A stretch of 64,000 nucleotides of DNA from Pycnococcus provasolii (taxonomy: Eukaryota > Chlorophyta > Pseudoscourfieldiophyceae > Pseudoscourfieldiales), in contig CP150590.1 in NCBI GenBank assembly GCA_049487715.1, forward strand, positions 178,695-242,694, written 5' to 3'. Shown here piece by piece: positions 52,811 through 63,103 of the stretch. The first letter of the stretch is position 1. The number at the start of each line of letters is the position of its first letter. Under the pieces are notes generated by a model. That model was not told the DNA's origin and made no database searches. It worked only from the letters and a program-made list of their open reading frames with translations. A program made the translations under genes and the position numbers.

Positions 52811-54125
52811 CTAACCAGCAGAATGAGTTTGCACAAGGCGCGCGAATGCGCCGCCGTCGCGTGCCGTTAATTCCCTCGCGGGGCCCACCTCAGCCACACG
52901 ACCCGCGTCGAAAACAGCCACCTGGCGATCGTGCGCATCGTGTGCGAGCGCGATAGCGACTCGATGCACGACGCTAATCACCGTACAGTGCGCCGCGGTT
53001 GCGTGATTGTCCGCCGCCGCCAGAACGCGCTGCTCGCTCGCTTCGTCGAGCGACGCCGTTGCCTCGTCAAGGACAAGAATCGCGGGACGTCGAAGCACGG
53101 CGCGTGCGAGAGCGAGAAGCTGGCGCTGACCACGCGACCACGCGGCTGTGCTCAGCTTCCCGTCCAGTCCACCGCCGCTGCCGGCAATTTCCACTGGTAG
53201 GTTACGCATCGCGTCAGCAAGGCCGAGCGGGCGCAGCAAAGCCCATGCATCCGAGTCAACGCATGCGTCGCCCCCGAGATTCTCTCGCACGCTCCCTCGG
53301 AGCACCCACGGCTCCTGCGGAAGAAGTGCGATGTGTCGTCGCAGGTCGCAGCCTCGCTAGGGGAACGGTCTTCACGTCGCGACCTCCGACGAGCAGGCTG
53401 CCCGCGGTACACCCGGGTCCAGGGTTACGAATGAGCGCGGCGGCAAGAGAGCTCTTGCCAGATCCCGTTCGTCCGACCACCGCCAGTCTGCTTCCCGCGG
53501 GAATGTCAAGGTTTACGCCCCGCAGCACCGCAGGAAGGTCCATGCGGTATCGCATCCAATAGCGTCGGAAGCGCACGCTGCTGTCAGCTGGTCATGCGTC
53601 CATCTCGAGCTCCTCCTTGGATGTCAGCGCATCGGCGGATGCCTCTAATTCTGCATCCGGCCACTCCGGCGGCGACGACGTACCCTCGTCGTCGCTGTCG
53701 TCGTCTTCAAAAGAACCGCCCATGAGACGCAGTGTCTGCACCTCCGGCGTCGCCTCCTCGCTCACGCCTCGAATGCGCTCGACGGCATTCATTTCCACCT
53801 CTAGCTGCGTCGCCGTCTGAACGCCGCCGGCGAGAAGGCCTGTCACCATGATTGCATTCGTGACGACGAGACCAGCGGCACCCGCGGTCAGCGATCCCGA
53901 GATGGCGAAGCCCACACTCGCGAAAGCTGCAAAGGCAACGAATGCGGAGCTCAGCGCCTCCATAGACAAGCCTAGCCAGCAGTTGGCGCTCATCAGGTGG
54001 TAAAGCACAGCACTCCGACGGTCCACGCGGCGCGCCATCGCCTTGACGTACTTGCGGATGAGATGTGCGCTGCGAAAAGGCGCAACGCCTGCGAGTGCCT
54101 CGTCAGCAATGCTTACGGCGCACGA
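52811..54125 (-). pseudogene. ABCC (MRP-type) transporter, C-terminal half, broken
   Basis: Read on the minus strand from 54125. First come the final transmembrane domain (RKYVKAMARRVDRR, NCWLGL, TGLLAGGVQTATQLEVEMN) and its acidic linker. Then comes the second nucleotide-binding domain with Walker A GRTGSGKSS, signature SRGQRQ, Walker B ILVLDEATASLD and an H-loop SVVHR. Damage: an in-frame TGA at 53592-53594 where the family has Trp, a 7-base tandem duplication near 53348-53361 that shifts the frame before the Q-loop, and a 5' truncation exactly at the inverted-repeat boundary. Intact relatives export glutathione or organic-anion conjugates across membranes. Confidence 0.8.
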
Positions 54126-54917
54126 TCGTCGAAGAAGCCGCGCCTGTTATTGTCGCGCTGCAAGGAGTGGTTCATGAATACCAAAGTCACTCTCTGGGTA
54201 GATGATCAAGTCCTTCGGGTTGCGATCCGTCAGCTTCGACGTCTGCAGCTCCGAAACGCGCACAGCCTTGTTCAGCTGCGTCTGAAGGAATGTGCGCGCG
54301 TTGTACGTCGTCACCACGTCGTCCATCTCGAGCTTGCTCAAGTCAAAGTTGTGCTTGACGAGCTCCCACGTCTGAAGCTTCCAGCACGACGTGAGTAGAG
54401 GAGAGCACGTGCGCTTAGTTCGCATGAATGCCAACAGCGTGTTGATGCCTAGTTTCTTGCCCGGCTCTCCCTTGCAGTGCGCGTTCGCATCGATGCCAAC
54501 CATCAGCCGCCCAAACTGTCCAAACTCGCGGCGCCGGGCATTGAGCGCCTTGAGGATGTACGGCGTGAGCAGCCCGTTCGTGTCGCCGTGGAATGATGCG
54601 AAGAATGATGCAGAACCGGGTCCGTGCCCATTGCCCCAAAACAAGGGGCGGGTGGGGGACTTTTGGGATCCCGCTCACCACCCGACCATTTTCCACCCAT
54701 CATGTTACATAATATGTTACGTGACTATGCATATATATTTAGTATTTATTTGTCGAATGTGCCGGTGGGTGGCTAACCGTCATCTGCGGCGGCGGCGGGC
54801 TTCGCGTCGTACGAAGAAGCGAAGGCGACACACGCTCCAGACGCTTCGTTCGCCGCAGAGGTTGCAGCGCTACTATACGACGACTCGACGTGTGCTGCAT
54901 GATTGAGGAGAAGACGT
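54126..54917. repeat. Inner arm (right) of inverted duplication, 792 bp
   Basis: Complement of 51669-52460. Its inner end abuts the truncated ABCC gene and its outer end abuts retroelement-like sequence. Confidence 0.92.
54147..54644 (-). pseudogene. EEP nuclease fragment, second copy
   Basis: Identical 165-aa frame to the left arm (GIDANAHC to NPKDLIIY). It is cut before the Asp-His motif by the junction with the ABCC pseudogene, so it cannot be functional. Confidence 0.75.
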
Positions 54918-56031
54918 TGGAGGCAACCGCACTTGGAGGAACCAACTCCATGCTTGTGGCGGTGGATTCGAACTGCAGATACATCCACGTCAAGTTCCTC
55001 AAGAATGCTGTAGAACTTCTACCGAGAATGAAAGAGATCATTAGTTGGTACGGAGCACATAAGCGCATGCCCTCCCCTTGGAGTTGGACGACCGACTTTA
55101 GTTGTCGACGCGTTTTTGTGTACGTCTGTGGCGTACGCTGACGACAAGGTGTGGTGTGGTGTTGGTGTTTACTTGTTACAGAACTTCTTGACTCTACTTG
55201 GCTTGGTGAACACACACGTGGTACAGGTGGTGCCTTAAGTTGTGGTGTGGCTGACGGAGAAAACAAAGGAGATCTAAGGCGAGTTGAGGTGTGGTGGTGG
55301 AGGTGGCGTGGTGCCGTGGCGAGGTTTTAGAAGTAAGTATGCATGTGGCACAGTGCCGTGCCCAGGGCAGCGTGACACCTTCCACCTAACGGTCACCTGA
55401 TAAAGAACTCCTCGACACCTTGGGGGAGGGTCCCAAACCTCAACCAACCTCCGTCAGACAAGAGCCCTCCGGGTTGGGGGAAACCAAAACACCTCACACC
55501 TTTCACCTCTCACCTCTCTCTCACCTCTCGCCTATCACCTCTCTCTCACCTCTCGCCTCCTCCTTATCACCTTAACAACGCTGCGCTACCCACCATCATG
55601 CGCCACGACAGCTGTCACGCTGCCCTGGGCACGGCACTGTGCCACCTGCATCCACCGCCTCGGTTGCGATGTCGCTGACGTCCCCGCAGAGGCTCAGCGT
55701 GCAACCGAAAACGTCCGTAGCTCCTGTGCAACCGTCACCGCATTAGTGACAGCGGAGTCTCCGGATCCGCCACAAACAAACACCCTGCTCCATTGACATC
55801 ACGCCTCACCATTTGCTCGCGCACACGTTGCGACGCGAACACGCAAATCCACGCGCACTGACGTTGACGACCTACCCTTGGTAGATTGCCAATCACCACC
55901 ACGCGGCCAGCATCCATCCACTGCTTAAGCAGAACTGCCCTAGCACGCGGCATCGTTGCATAAAAGCTGTACGACACGTGCACGCATACCACCTTGGCAG
56001 CAGCTCCAACCATGAGCGGGACCACCAAGTC
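54918..56031. mobile_element. Retroelement-derived insertion in the right half of the duplication
   Basis: It replaces the 601-bp unique segment of the left half. It contains the inverted copy of the 31.49-31.80 kb LTR-like segment (55070-55376), the CTTGGGGGAGGG block (55414-55450), and the CACCATCATGCGCCACGAC segment (55596 onward). No complete coding domain is seen. It disrupts the second tRNA copy. Confidence 0.65.
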
Positions 56032-56132
56032 CATACCACTAGACCAAACAACCGTGAAAACACGGGGTTATCGACGTTCGTCGATCCTCTCGAAGAGGGC
56101 TGTTAGGAGAATCGAACTCCTGACCACCTTCA
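56032..56132 (-). pseudogene. Broken second copy of permuted tRNA-Pro
   Basis: The 3' half (56097-56132) and the 43-nt spacer match the functional copy. The 5' half (56032-56053) stops after GTGGTATG, losing the end of the D-arm, the anticodon stem and the AGG anticodon. Confidence 0.88.
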
Positions 56133-56578
56133 CGTTAAAAGCGTTAAAAGGCGCGATTAGGGGTTAGGCCAATATGACACAGTACTGCAACTATTGTTTG
56201 TATTTTTCTTCCACGCACGCACAGGTCCTCCTACCCTACCTACCCTACGTACGCGTACGTAGGGTGCACCACCATTCCTCTTTTTGTTTTTTGCGCGCGT
56301 GCGCCGGCGGGCGGCACTCAGGCCGTTGCGCACCTTGGCGAGCCACGGGCGCGCGTCGCGAGTGGGCGGCTCCTCCTCGTGCGGCGACAGGACGGCGCTC
56401 CAGTCGCGGCGTGAATGAGCGCCCACAGCAGCTCCGTCCGTCCGAGCGCGGGGGCCATGTCTACCTCGGCTGGCTGCCGGTTGTGCACCTCCTCCGGAAA
56501 GAATGGGCCGACTCGGTCACTCCTCGAGCAACGGAGCTACAACCCACCGCTGCTGCCTTCGCCACCGCACAAACCGGT
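56032..56578. repeat. Outer arm (right) of inverted duplication
   Basis: Complement of 50519-51067 with scattered differences, so it is more diverged than the inner arms. Confidence 0.9.
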
Positions 56579-56765
56579 AAGAAGATCACGAACACAAATA
56601 ACAAAGTACGACGAGCCATCGCCGCGGGCATGTGTGCACACGAGAATGAAAGATCAGTTGGCCGACCTCCTTACAAAAGGACTACCGCGTGACGATTTCT
56701 GCAAACTGCGTGACAGATCACTGTGCATGGAGCTTCTACGCCGAGACCCTGCTCGGGAGGAGTGA
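56579..56765 (+). pseudogene. Copia RNase H C-terminal fragment
   Basis: The frame contains HTRMKDQLADLLTKGLPRDD and FCKLRD, the hallmark end of copia polyproteins (TK-Q-AD-LTK-LP-F--LR). It ends at a stop shortly after. The rest of the polyprotein is absent. Confidence 0.8.
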
Positions 56766-57074
56766 GCGAGGGCGTTCGGTTCTCGCAGGCTCTGTTTTGG
56801 GGTTTTGATGGATTAGGGTTTCTAGGTTTAGGGTTTACTGTTTAGGGTTAGATCTAGGGTTAAATACCCGGAGCTACCCTCACCTGCTACCCTCGACGCG
56901 GAGAGAGCTTCGACGTTGTTCACGTTCGTGCGGAAGCTGATAATGGTGTGGTGGTGGCATATGGCGCACTTGTTGTCGCACTTGTTGTAGCGCGTGTTGT
57001 CGCACTTGTAGTCGTCGTGTTGGCGGCCTTGTGGTGTTCTTGTTCTTGGCGGTGTCAGTGGTGGACTGGTGGAG

Positions 57075-57185
57075 GGCGAGAAGAAGAACGAATCAAGCAG
57101 CCAGCCGTGCTTGTCTTGTTGAGCGTCCTTACATTCGAGCGAGAAGGACGAATCAAGCAGCCAGCCGTGCGAATCTTTGTTGAGC
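57075..57185 (+). repeat. Hairpin-motif array D: two diverged units
   Basis: Two copies of GGGCGAGAAG or GAGCGAGAAG, then AACGAATCAAGCAGCCAGC, CGTGC(G/T), TCTTGTTGAGC, spaced ~57 bp apart. They lie ~300 bp upstream of the NXPE-like gene, in sense, and directly before promoter cassette copy 2. Confidence 0.7.
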
Positions 57186-57400
57186 TTACCTTTCGGGATA
57201 TATATTCGAGATCAGCTCGTGTATCAGTGGCGTGCTAAGCGAGCGAGCGACAGCGATAAGCAATAAGCTAGCGAGCTGAGCGAGCGACATTCGAGCTCGT
57301 GCGTGGCGTGTTACAGGAAGTTAGCTCTTGCTCTCGTTTCGTGTGTGAGCTGTGAGCTGTGAGACTCACTCTTGTGCGTGAGCTTGCTTGTGAGGCGGCG
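57186..57400 (+). promoter_or_regulatory. Shared promoter/leader cassette, copy 2
   Basis: Homologous to minus-strand 37236-37470. It contains GATATATATTCGAG (TATA-like), GGCGTGCTAAGCGAGC, GAGCTGAGCGAGCGAC (with an extra internal duplication), GGCGTGTTACAGGAAG and CGTTTCGTGTGTGAGCTGTG. It ends ~80 bp before ATG 57481. Confidence 0.7.
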
Positions 57401-57480
57401 GCGCCGGCGGTCTTCTTGGCGTCGGCGTAACTTTACTTGCTTGCGTTTTGGACTTGATTCGCTTACATCACATTCACATC

Positions 57481-60204
57481 ATGACGAGAGATCAATGGTG
57501 GTGGTGGTGGTGGTATTTTCTTATCGTCACTACTACTTGTGGTGTATTCGCAACGGTTAGCGCGGAGGAAGCGTCGTCGTCGGCGGCGGCGGCAGAATCG
57601 TGGTGCGTCAACAAACACGACGGCGCTGATATTCTTGGATCAACAAGCGAACAGCTTGACGATGAAACCCAACGCGATGAAAATCTGCACGCCATGGCGA
57701 CGCACCTTCGACGCGTATTCTGCTTGCCGACACCAAAACCGACACCACAAACAGAAACTCAAAAAACAAAACGCAAACACTCGGAAAACTACGGCTTCTA
57801 CGAAACGCCCTCTATGGCGCACTTTCCGTTCGCGACGCCAATCGACGCAGTCACCAAACTGCCCGGAAGTCCGCTTTCCCGGCGGATCAACTACCACTCA
57901 GCGGAAATCGAGTGTGCGGATACCGGTGGCGTGACAGATCCAAAACACATCCCGCCAAAGTGGTGGCAAGACCAAGAAGATAGCGTGCAAGGTGGCGGCA
58001 TGGAACGAAGAGACGTCGAACACACGTGCAGCATCACGGAACTTGCGGACGCTTACTTGCACACCGTGGCTGCCGCACTCCAACAACCGCCGCGACATTA
58101 CGCGAAGACAACCAACATTCTCTCCCTTCCCTACGCATACCAAACCTTGCCTTCCACGACGTGCACACTGCTCGACGCGCAATCGCCTCAAGTCGCCGCG
58201 GTCGCGCGAATGCAGAACGAGTGTGTTCTGGTTACCGTGCACGCATCCTGCGCGGTCATGCGCGCGAGCGGAGTCGAACAGAATCTCATGGATCCAGGAA
58301 TCACCGCGTGGGTGATGGCGCCGGACAGAAGCATGGCCGAGGTGCACGTCGGCGCGCAAAAGCAAAATCATCGGCACAGGGCATCTACGCAACGTCGGCA
58401 TGAACAAACGCTCACATTCCACGCGTGTACGCCTGGCATGCACGCGCTGCACGTGCGCCTCGACGCACTGTCACTTGCCCATGCGAATGCGGACATTCGG
58501 CCTGGCCATGGTGATGGTGACAATGTGCTAGTCCAGCCGCGCTTTGTGGGACGCGCTTTCGAGGGGTCGCCGTTCGAGATTGACGTCAGCTCGTCGCACT
58601 TCAAGGCGGCGGTGCTTGAGAGAAGTCGAACGCGTCCCACCGCAGCACCTCCGTGTGATCTCGGTCGAAAGCACGCTCCGAGGAGCTGGAGTGGAAATTT
58701 TGATCAGCCGCAGTACCGGCGCGACATTGCATTCAGGTGGGTGCAAGATGCACGAGACGCCGATGATTTGCTGTTCTACCACGTAGGCGATCGAACGTCG
58801 ACGCGCCGATTCTCGCCCGTCGTTAAGTTGGGAGAAGCGGATACAAAACGAAAGCCAAGTTCAATCAAAGAGGTTGTTCGAGCTCGCCGCGCCATGCGCG
58901 GGAATGAATCGGATCGAACCAAAGCCATCTGGCACATGACTGGAGAGCATGGCGCATTATCCGACGAGCGTGGTGGTTTCATCCAAAGGAAAAATTTCGA
59001 ATTAGGTTTGGTTGGTGGGCAGAAGCAGCGATGGCACGCCTTTGACCGCTTTGAGGCGCATCCTTCTTCTTCATGCCGTCTGTGCCGTCACGACTACGAC
59101 TCGACGTTTCGCTGTCTTCGCGGGCACGTTCTACTTTTGGTTGGGGACAGCACGACGAATCGCATCATGCAAGAAATGATGTGCGCGCTCTCGATTGGAA
59201 ATGCAAGTGCCATCTACGGCGAGCCTGAGACAGCGGGATCTATGCGGATGGATCTAGAAAAATGGAAGGAGTGGGATGAGGTGGCAAAGAAGTGCATGAC
59301 GGACCAACCGTACACATGCCGACTCGACCACTTCCCATCGGATCTTGATGATGAAGACTTCTACGAGCGCTCAAACATTGTCCAGAAGTATCCGTGCTTT
59401 GACGTGCGCCCACCTCATGTTCCGGAGGACGCACCGCGTATTATCTATGCGTCGATAGAACGCTTCCTGGGGACGAAGAGCCGTCAGCTCAGCGAAATCG
59501 TGAGCGAAGCCACGAGTTTGGACGAGGCTGATAGCACCGTTTACGACTCGCTTCTGCGCTGGAAAAAACTTCTCAGGTCGGCATTTGGGGAACACGCAGG
59601 GATAAAGATTGTGTTCTCCGCGGGCTTGCATGATATGGCTTTCTCGAGACAGATTTCGTCTACGACTGCGAATGGCGCGTCTATCCTTGCGCGTCGAAGC
59701 CTTGACGTATTCAATAGCACATACGACTCGATCACGTTTGCTCTCGCGAATGCCTACCTCCCGCTTCGGACTATGACGAGCAACTGCAGCGCCAGTCACA
59801 TGGGTCGCTACCAATACTTCAAGATGGTGCTTGACGAGGGTCGCAAGCACATGGACGGTCTTCCGTCGCATCGCTACCGTCGCGATATGGACCCTCGCTT
59901 GTACAATAGTATTCTGTACGGCTTTCCCGGCTGTTTTCCAGACTTGCATCGCTACGCAGGAACGTTCCGCCTCGAGCGTATCAACAACGCAGTCTGGCGT
60001 CGCGTGGTTGCGGAGAATCGCGCTCGTCACAAGGTGGGATTGAATACGGCGCGCGTCGTCGACTACCGCGCGATGACATCAACACGGTATGACTCGTATG
60101 GCGGTGGAGATGCGGTGCACCCTAGCGGTGCGCTGGTTGACGAGCAGGTGCAGTTGCTGCTGCATGGCGCGTGCGGATGCGACGACGACACCGACGACCC
60201 TTGA
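57481..60204 (+). CDS. Secreted NXPE/PC-esterase-like protein (907 aa)
   Basis: ATG 57481 opens a signal peptide (WWWWWWYFLIVTTTCGVFA). A variable region follows, then an Ig/filamin-like segment ending GRAFEGSPFEIDVSS. The SGNH-type esterase region starts with CRLCRHDYDSTFRCL and LLVGDSTTNRIM (the GDS nucleophile block) and closes with GGGDAVHPSG (the D-x-x-H type motif), near the end of the protein. This order is typical of NXPE proteins and related to plant TBL/PMR5 polysaccharide O-acetyltransferases. Acyl transfer or hydrolysis on surface glycans in the Golgi or outside the cell is inferred. No introns are apparent. It shares its promoter cassette with the LRR gene. Confidence 0.75.
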   Translation: MTRDQWWWWWWYFLIVTTTCGVFATVSAEEASSSAAAAESWCVNKHDGADILGSTSEQLDDETQRDENLHAMATHLRRVFCLPTPKPTPQTETQKTKRKHSENYGFYETPSMAHFPFATPIDAVTKLPGSPLSRRINYHSAEIECADTGGVTDPKHIPPKWWQDQEDSVQGGGMERRDVEHTCSITELADAYLHTVAAALQQPPRHYAKTTNILSLPYAYQTLPSTTCTLLDAQSPQVAAVARMQNECVLVTVHASCAVMRASGVEQNLMDPGITAWVMAPDRSMAEVHVGAQKQNHRHRASTQRRHEQTLTFHACTPGMHALHVRLDALSLAHANADIRPGHGDGDNVLVQPRFVGRAFEGSPFEIDVSSSHFKAAVLERSRTRPTAAPPCDLGRKHAPRSWSGNFDQPQYRRDIAFRWVQDARDADDLLFYHVGDRTSTRRFSPVVKLGEADTKRKPSSIKEVVRARRAMRGNESDRTKAIWHMTGEHGALSDERGGFIQRKNFELGLVGGQKQRWHAFDRFEAHPSSSCRLCRHDYDSTFRCLRGHVLLLVGDSTTNRIMQEMMCALSIGNASAIYGEPETAGSMRMDLEKWKEWDEVAKKCMTDQPYTCRLDHFPSDLDDEDFYERSNIVQKYPCFDVRPPHVPEDAPRIIYASIERFLGTKSRQLSEIVSEATSLDEADSTVYDSLLRWKKLLRSAFGEHAGIKIVFSAGLHDMAFSRQISSTTANGASILARRSLDVFNSTYDSITFALANAYLPLRTMTSNCSASHMGRYQYFKMVLDEGRKHMDGLPSHRYRRDMDPRLYNSILYGFPGCFPDLHRYAGTFRLERINNAVWRRVVAENRARHKVGLNTARVVDYRAMTSTRYDSYGGGDAVHPSGALVDEQVQLLLHGACGCDDDTDDP

Positions 60205-60596
60205 TTGATAATATTTTCGCCCAAAAAGAAAAAAGAATTCATGAGTCGTCGTCGTTGTATTCATGAATTCCTAATTGTAGAGATAATAATAGACTGTATG
60301 TATAATTATTATATGATCTTGGGACTTCGAAGGGAGTTGTAGTAAGGGATGAGTTGTAAGGGATGATTGTAAATTCGCACGACGACACGTGCCTAGTCTT
60401 CAACCCTCGTCCGGGCAAGCTCGCGATGTTGTGCATACTGGAGCCCATTTTCGCGTAAGTTTACGAGTAAGATGCCTGTAACACGAATACTCCTCTCCTA
60501 AGACGTATCGATCGTACTTAGGTCACACAAGTCTGCCGTGCAAAGCCCCCCCCCTATACATTGCTTCCCCCATCAATCCCCCACATATTGCCCCGC

Positions 60597-61571
60597 CTAC
60601 ATACCTCCGTAATATATGCCCCCGTCATCCCCCGTCATATAGATTGCAACAGAAGACAAGAGCCCGATCCCGCCTCGACGGCGGGAGAGTCGACGGCCGG
60701 TCGGCGTGTTTTTGTTGTCTCCCGCAAGCACCGTGCCGTCGGACGACCGCACGACCATCTTGCCGTCCGACGCCGCGAACTCGATGGTGTCGCCACGCGC
60801 CGAGAAGAGCGTGAGAAGAGTCGTACTGCGCGTCCAGCCCGTTATCGTGTACGACGCTAGGCTATCGTTGTCGAGCACCACCTTGACGTTCCTTGCGGCG
60901 TCGAGAGCGTCGTCCGTAGCGTTGTAGTTGAGTACGGACTGCTCGAGCACGGTGGCCATCGCGGCGGGTTTGCTCGTGCCCTTTGCAAGAGTCAGCCCAC
61001 TCGCGTCCGTCTTCGTCTCCTTGCTATTCTCGACGACCACCGCGGTGAGTCCGACAATGACGCCCACGAGAGCAAGCAGGATGAGCAAGAGAATTCCGCT
61101 GAAGATCGTGAGTCGCTTGGTTGTCTTCTTGGATTCTTTGTAGAGCTCCGCTCCACGAGCAAGCTCCATGGGCGCGACCGTTCCGTCACCGTCGACATCG
61201 AACACCTTGAGCGTTGGCTGGATTTCCTTCGGAAGTGTCTTGATGGCGATGGAGCCTTCCTTGTTCGCCTTCTTCAAGTCCGCGTATACGGTGAGGATAT
61301 CCGTGATCTCGTCCATCTCGATCTTTCCATTTTTCTCGTCGTCAATATCGTTCAGGAGCGGTTGCACCTTCTTGGGAAACGAAGAGACTTTGAGATAGGT
61401 CATCTCCGCGGACATGGGGTCAGGCAGTTCGTCCGGGTCGATGGTGCCGTTTCCGTTGGTATCATATTGCGCGAGTTTCTCACGCAGTTCCGGCGGGCAG
61501 TCGGCGATACGAACGCCGTGCAGCACCTTGCGCACCTCGCCGAGTGCGTGGTTCCCAGCCGGAGTAGACAT
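60597..61571 (-). CDS. EF-hand protein with single membrane span (324 aa)
   Basis: The ATG at 61571 (MSTPAGN) is the only ATG near the start of the frame. Three EF-hand loops precede a membrane span: DTNGNGTIDPDE, DDEKNGKIEMDE (weaker) and DVDGDGTVAPME. The span is LTIFSGILLLILLALVGVIV. The ~130-residue C-terminal part is extracytosolic by this topology, with beta-strand-like repeats and an RRRGGIG near the end. Ca2+ sensing on the cytosolic side of a membrane is inferred. The family is common in algae and protists but uncharacterised. 60205-60596 downstream holds no gene. Confidence 0.75.
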   Translation of the reverse strand: MSTPAGNHALGEVRKVLHGVRIADCPPELREKLAQYDTNGNGTIDPDELPDPMSAEMTYLKVSSFPKKVQPLLNDIDDEKNGKIEMDEITDILTVYADLKKANKEGSIAIKTLPKEIQPTLKVFDVDGDGTVAPMELARGAELYKESKKTTKRLTIFSGILLLILLALVGVIVGLTAVVVENSKETKTDASGLTLAKGTSKPAAMATVLEQSVLNYNATDDALDAARNVKVVLDNDSLASYTITGWTRSTTLLTLFSARGDTIEFAASDGKMVVRSSDGTVLAGDNKNTPTGRRLSRRRGGIGLLSSVAIYMTGDDGGIYYGGM

Positions 61572-62263
61572 AAGGTTATGAGCTGAAGGGACAGGGTCGA
61601 TGGAGAGCTGATGAAGTACTTCTTCTTCTTCGAGCGACGAGCGTTGCTGACGTGCCTTCTTCTGAGGAGACACCCAGGTGGTGACTAGCAATACTAAAAA
61701 AGGAGGTCTCCAAGGGCATGCACCAGCTGGCGCAAGATTCGCAAACTTGTAAGTTAACCTTAAGTAGTGCGATGAAGAAAAGAATGACGAAGAACACTAC
61801 AGAACACAGACGTCACCTCGAGTACTCGACACCGCCTCACTGTTGCACACACAGGCTCTGTCTCTCGCTGTGCAACGCGGCGTCCCTCCTCATCCCCTGA
61901 TGGAAATCCATCATCCACCGATCTCGTGATTTGGTCCAAATTGCCCAATCAAGCGATCACGTGACCGTGCTGCGCTCCAATTGTCGTCAGCCACTGAGCG
62001 AATTCCACTACGGGTAAAGGTTTCCAGCGCTTGGATGGATGGATTCGCCAAGATTCGTTCGTTTGTTGCAGGCCTAACGCGTTGCACTTGACGATCAACG
62101 CGGCAGCGATCCGCATCATCCATCTCGATGGACTACCGTAGTATTTACCTCCTACATTCAACAAAAAAATGGGACGGACTTACAGGGCCGTTCAACGATG
62201 CGGTGGGGATCCCTTCGTTGGTCGCAATCTCGGCCCAGCCCCTCTGTTGGCTTTGTCCCTGAC
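61572..62263. other. Intergenic between the EF-hand gene and transposon remains
   Basis: No supportable coding region. Short minus-strand frames (61911-62164) have mixed composition without a recognisable domain. Confidence 0.4.
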
Positions 62264-63103
62264 CTATCTCTGCCTCTTCTGCCCTCTCTTCTGCCTTCGT
62301 CCGTCCCGCGGCCTCTGCCCTCCTTCGCTTGTCTGACAGGCACCTGGGGCAACGCCCTCCTGCACATTCAAACGGGCAAGAGCCGCGGCCGCGGCCATGT
62401 CGTCGTCGTCGTCGTCGTCGTCGTCGCTCAGGTCAGCAAGGAGGTCGCGTGCCCTTGCCGATAGCTCAGCGCGATGACGTGGTGATGAGGGCGGTGAAGC
62501 AAGACGAGGTTGAGGCGGCAGCGCTTGTGCCGGGGCAGGTGCGCGCGGGGCAACCGGCTCGCCGAGAAGACGCGCCATTGCGTCGTCGTACTGCCACGTC
62601 ATATCCGGCATCGTCGGTGAAGGTGGTGGAGCAGCTTGATCCGACGGCGGTGGAGGAGGAGGCGGAGCAGCTTGAGGCGGAAGCGGCGGCGGAGGAGGCG
62701 GACCAGCTTGATCCGACGGCGGTGGAGGAGGAGGCGGAGCAGCTTGAGGCGGAAGCGGCGGCGGAGGAGGCGGAGCAGCTTGATCCGACGGCGGTGGAGG
62801 AGGAGGCGGAGCAGCTTGATCCGACGGCGGTGGAGGAGGAGGCGGAGCAGCTTGATCCGACGGCGGTGGAGGAGGAGGCGGAGCAGCTTGATCCGACACC
62901 GGTGGAAGAGGAGGCGGTAGAGCTTGAGCCACGAGCGAAGTTCCTGCAAGATCGTCGTCATCATCGTCGCCACTATCCTCTTCCTCGTCGACACCGACGT
63001 GGTTGCGGCCATTCATCGCTGCTCGGATACTCGTCGTCAAGCTCGTCGAGATTGCTGCCGGCATCGTCTTCTTCGTCGCCAGCTTGAGCGAGTGCCCCAT
63101 CAT
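62264..63103 (-). CDS. Pro-rich repeat protein overlapping the transposase remnant
   Basis: The frame contains an acidic segment (VDEEEDSGDDDDDD), then tandem SDQAAPPPPPPP repeats, then an acidic and Lys/Arg-rich C-terminus. It overlaps the 3' end of the transposase frame in a different phase and continues the same acidic character, so it may be the shifted tail of that protein. Status as a real gene is doubtful. Confidence 0.3.
   Translation of the reverse strand: MMGHSLKLATKKTMPAAISTSLTTSIRAAMNGRNHVGVDEEEDSGDDDDDDLAGTSLVAQALPPPLPPVSDQAAPPPPPPPSDQAAPPPPPPPSDQAAPPPPPPPSDQAAPPPPPPLPPQAAPPPPPPPSDQAGPPPPPPLPPQAAPPPPPPPSDQAAPPPSPTMPDMTWQYDDAMARLLGEPVAPRAPAPAQALPPQPRLASPPSSPRHRAELSARARDLLADLSDDDDDDDDDMAAAAALARLNVQEGVAPGACQTSEGGQRPRDGRRQKRGQKRQR
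62630..62905. repeat. 36-bp minisatellite
   Basis: About seven to eight units of GAGCAGCTTGATCCGACGGC plus GGTGGAGGAGGAGGCG, with some units carrying a GAGGCGGAAGCGGCGG variant. Open in several frames on both strands. Confidence 0.9.

Noticed and set aside
54890-55141. 83-aa plus-strand frame suggesting a copia RNase H piece
   Set aside because: The frame looked promising next to other copia debris, but no RNase H motif could be matched in any of the three frames.
62329-63087. 252-aa plus-strand Glu/Ala repeat protein
   Set aside because: Antisense of the Pro-rich minisatellite; open because of the 36-bp period.
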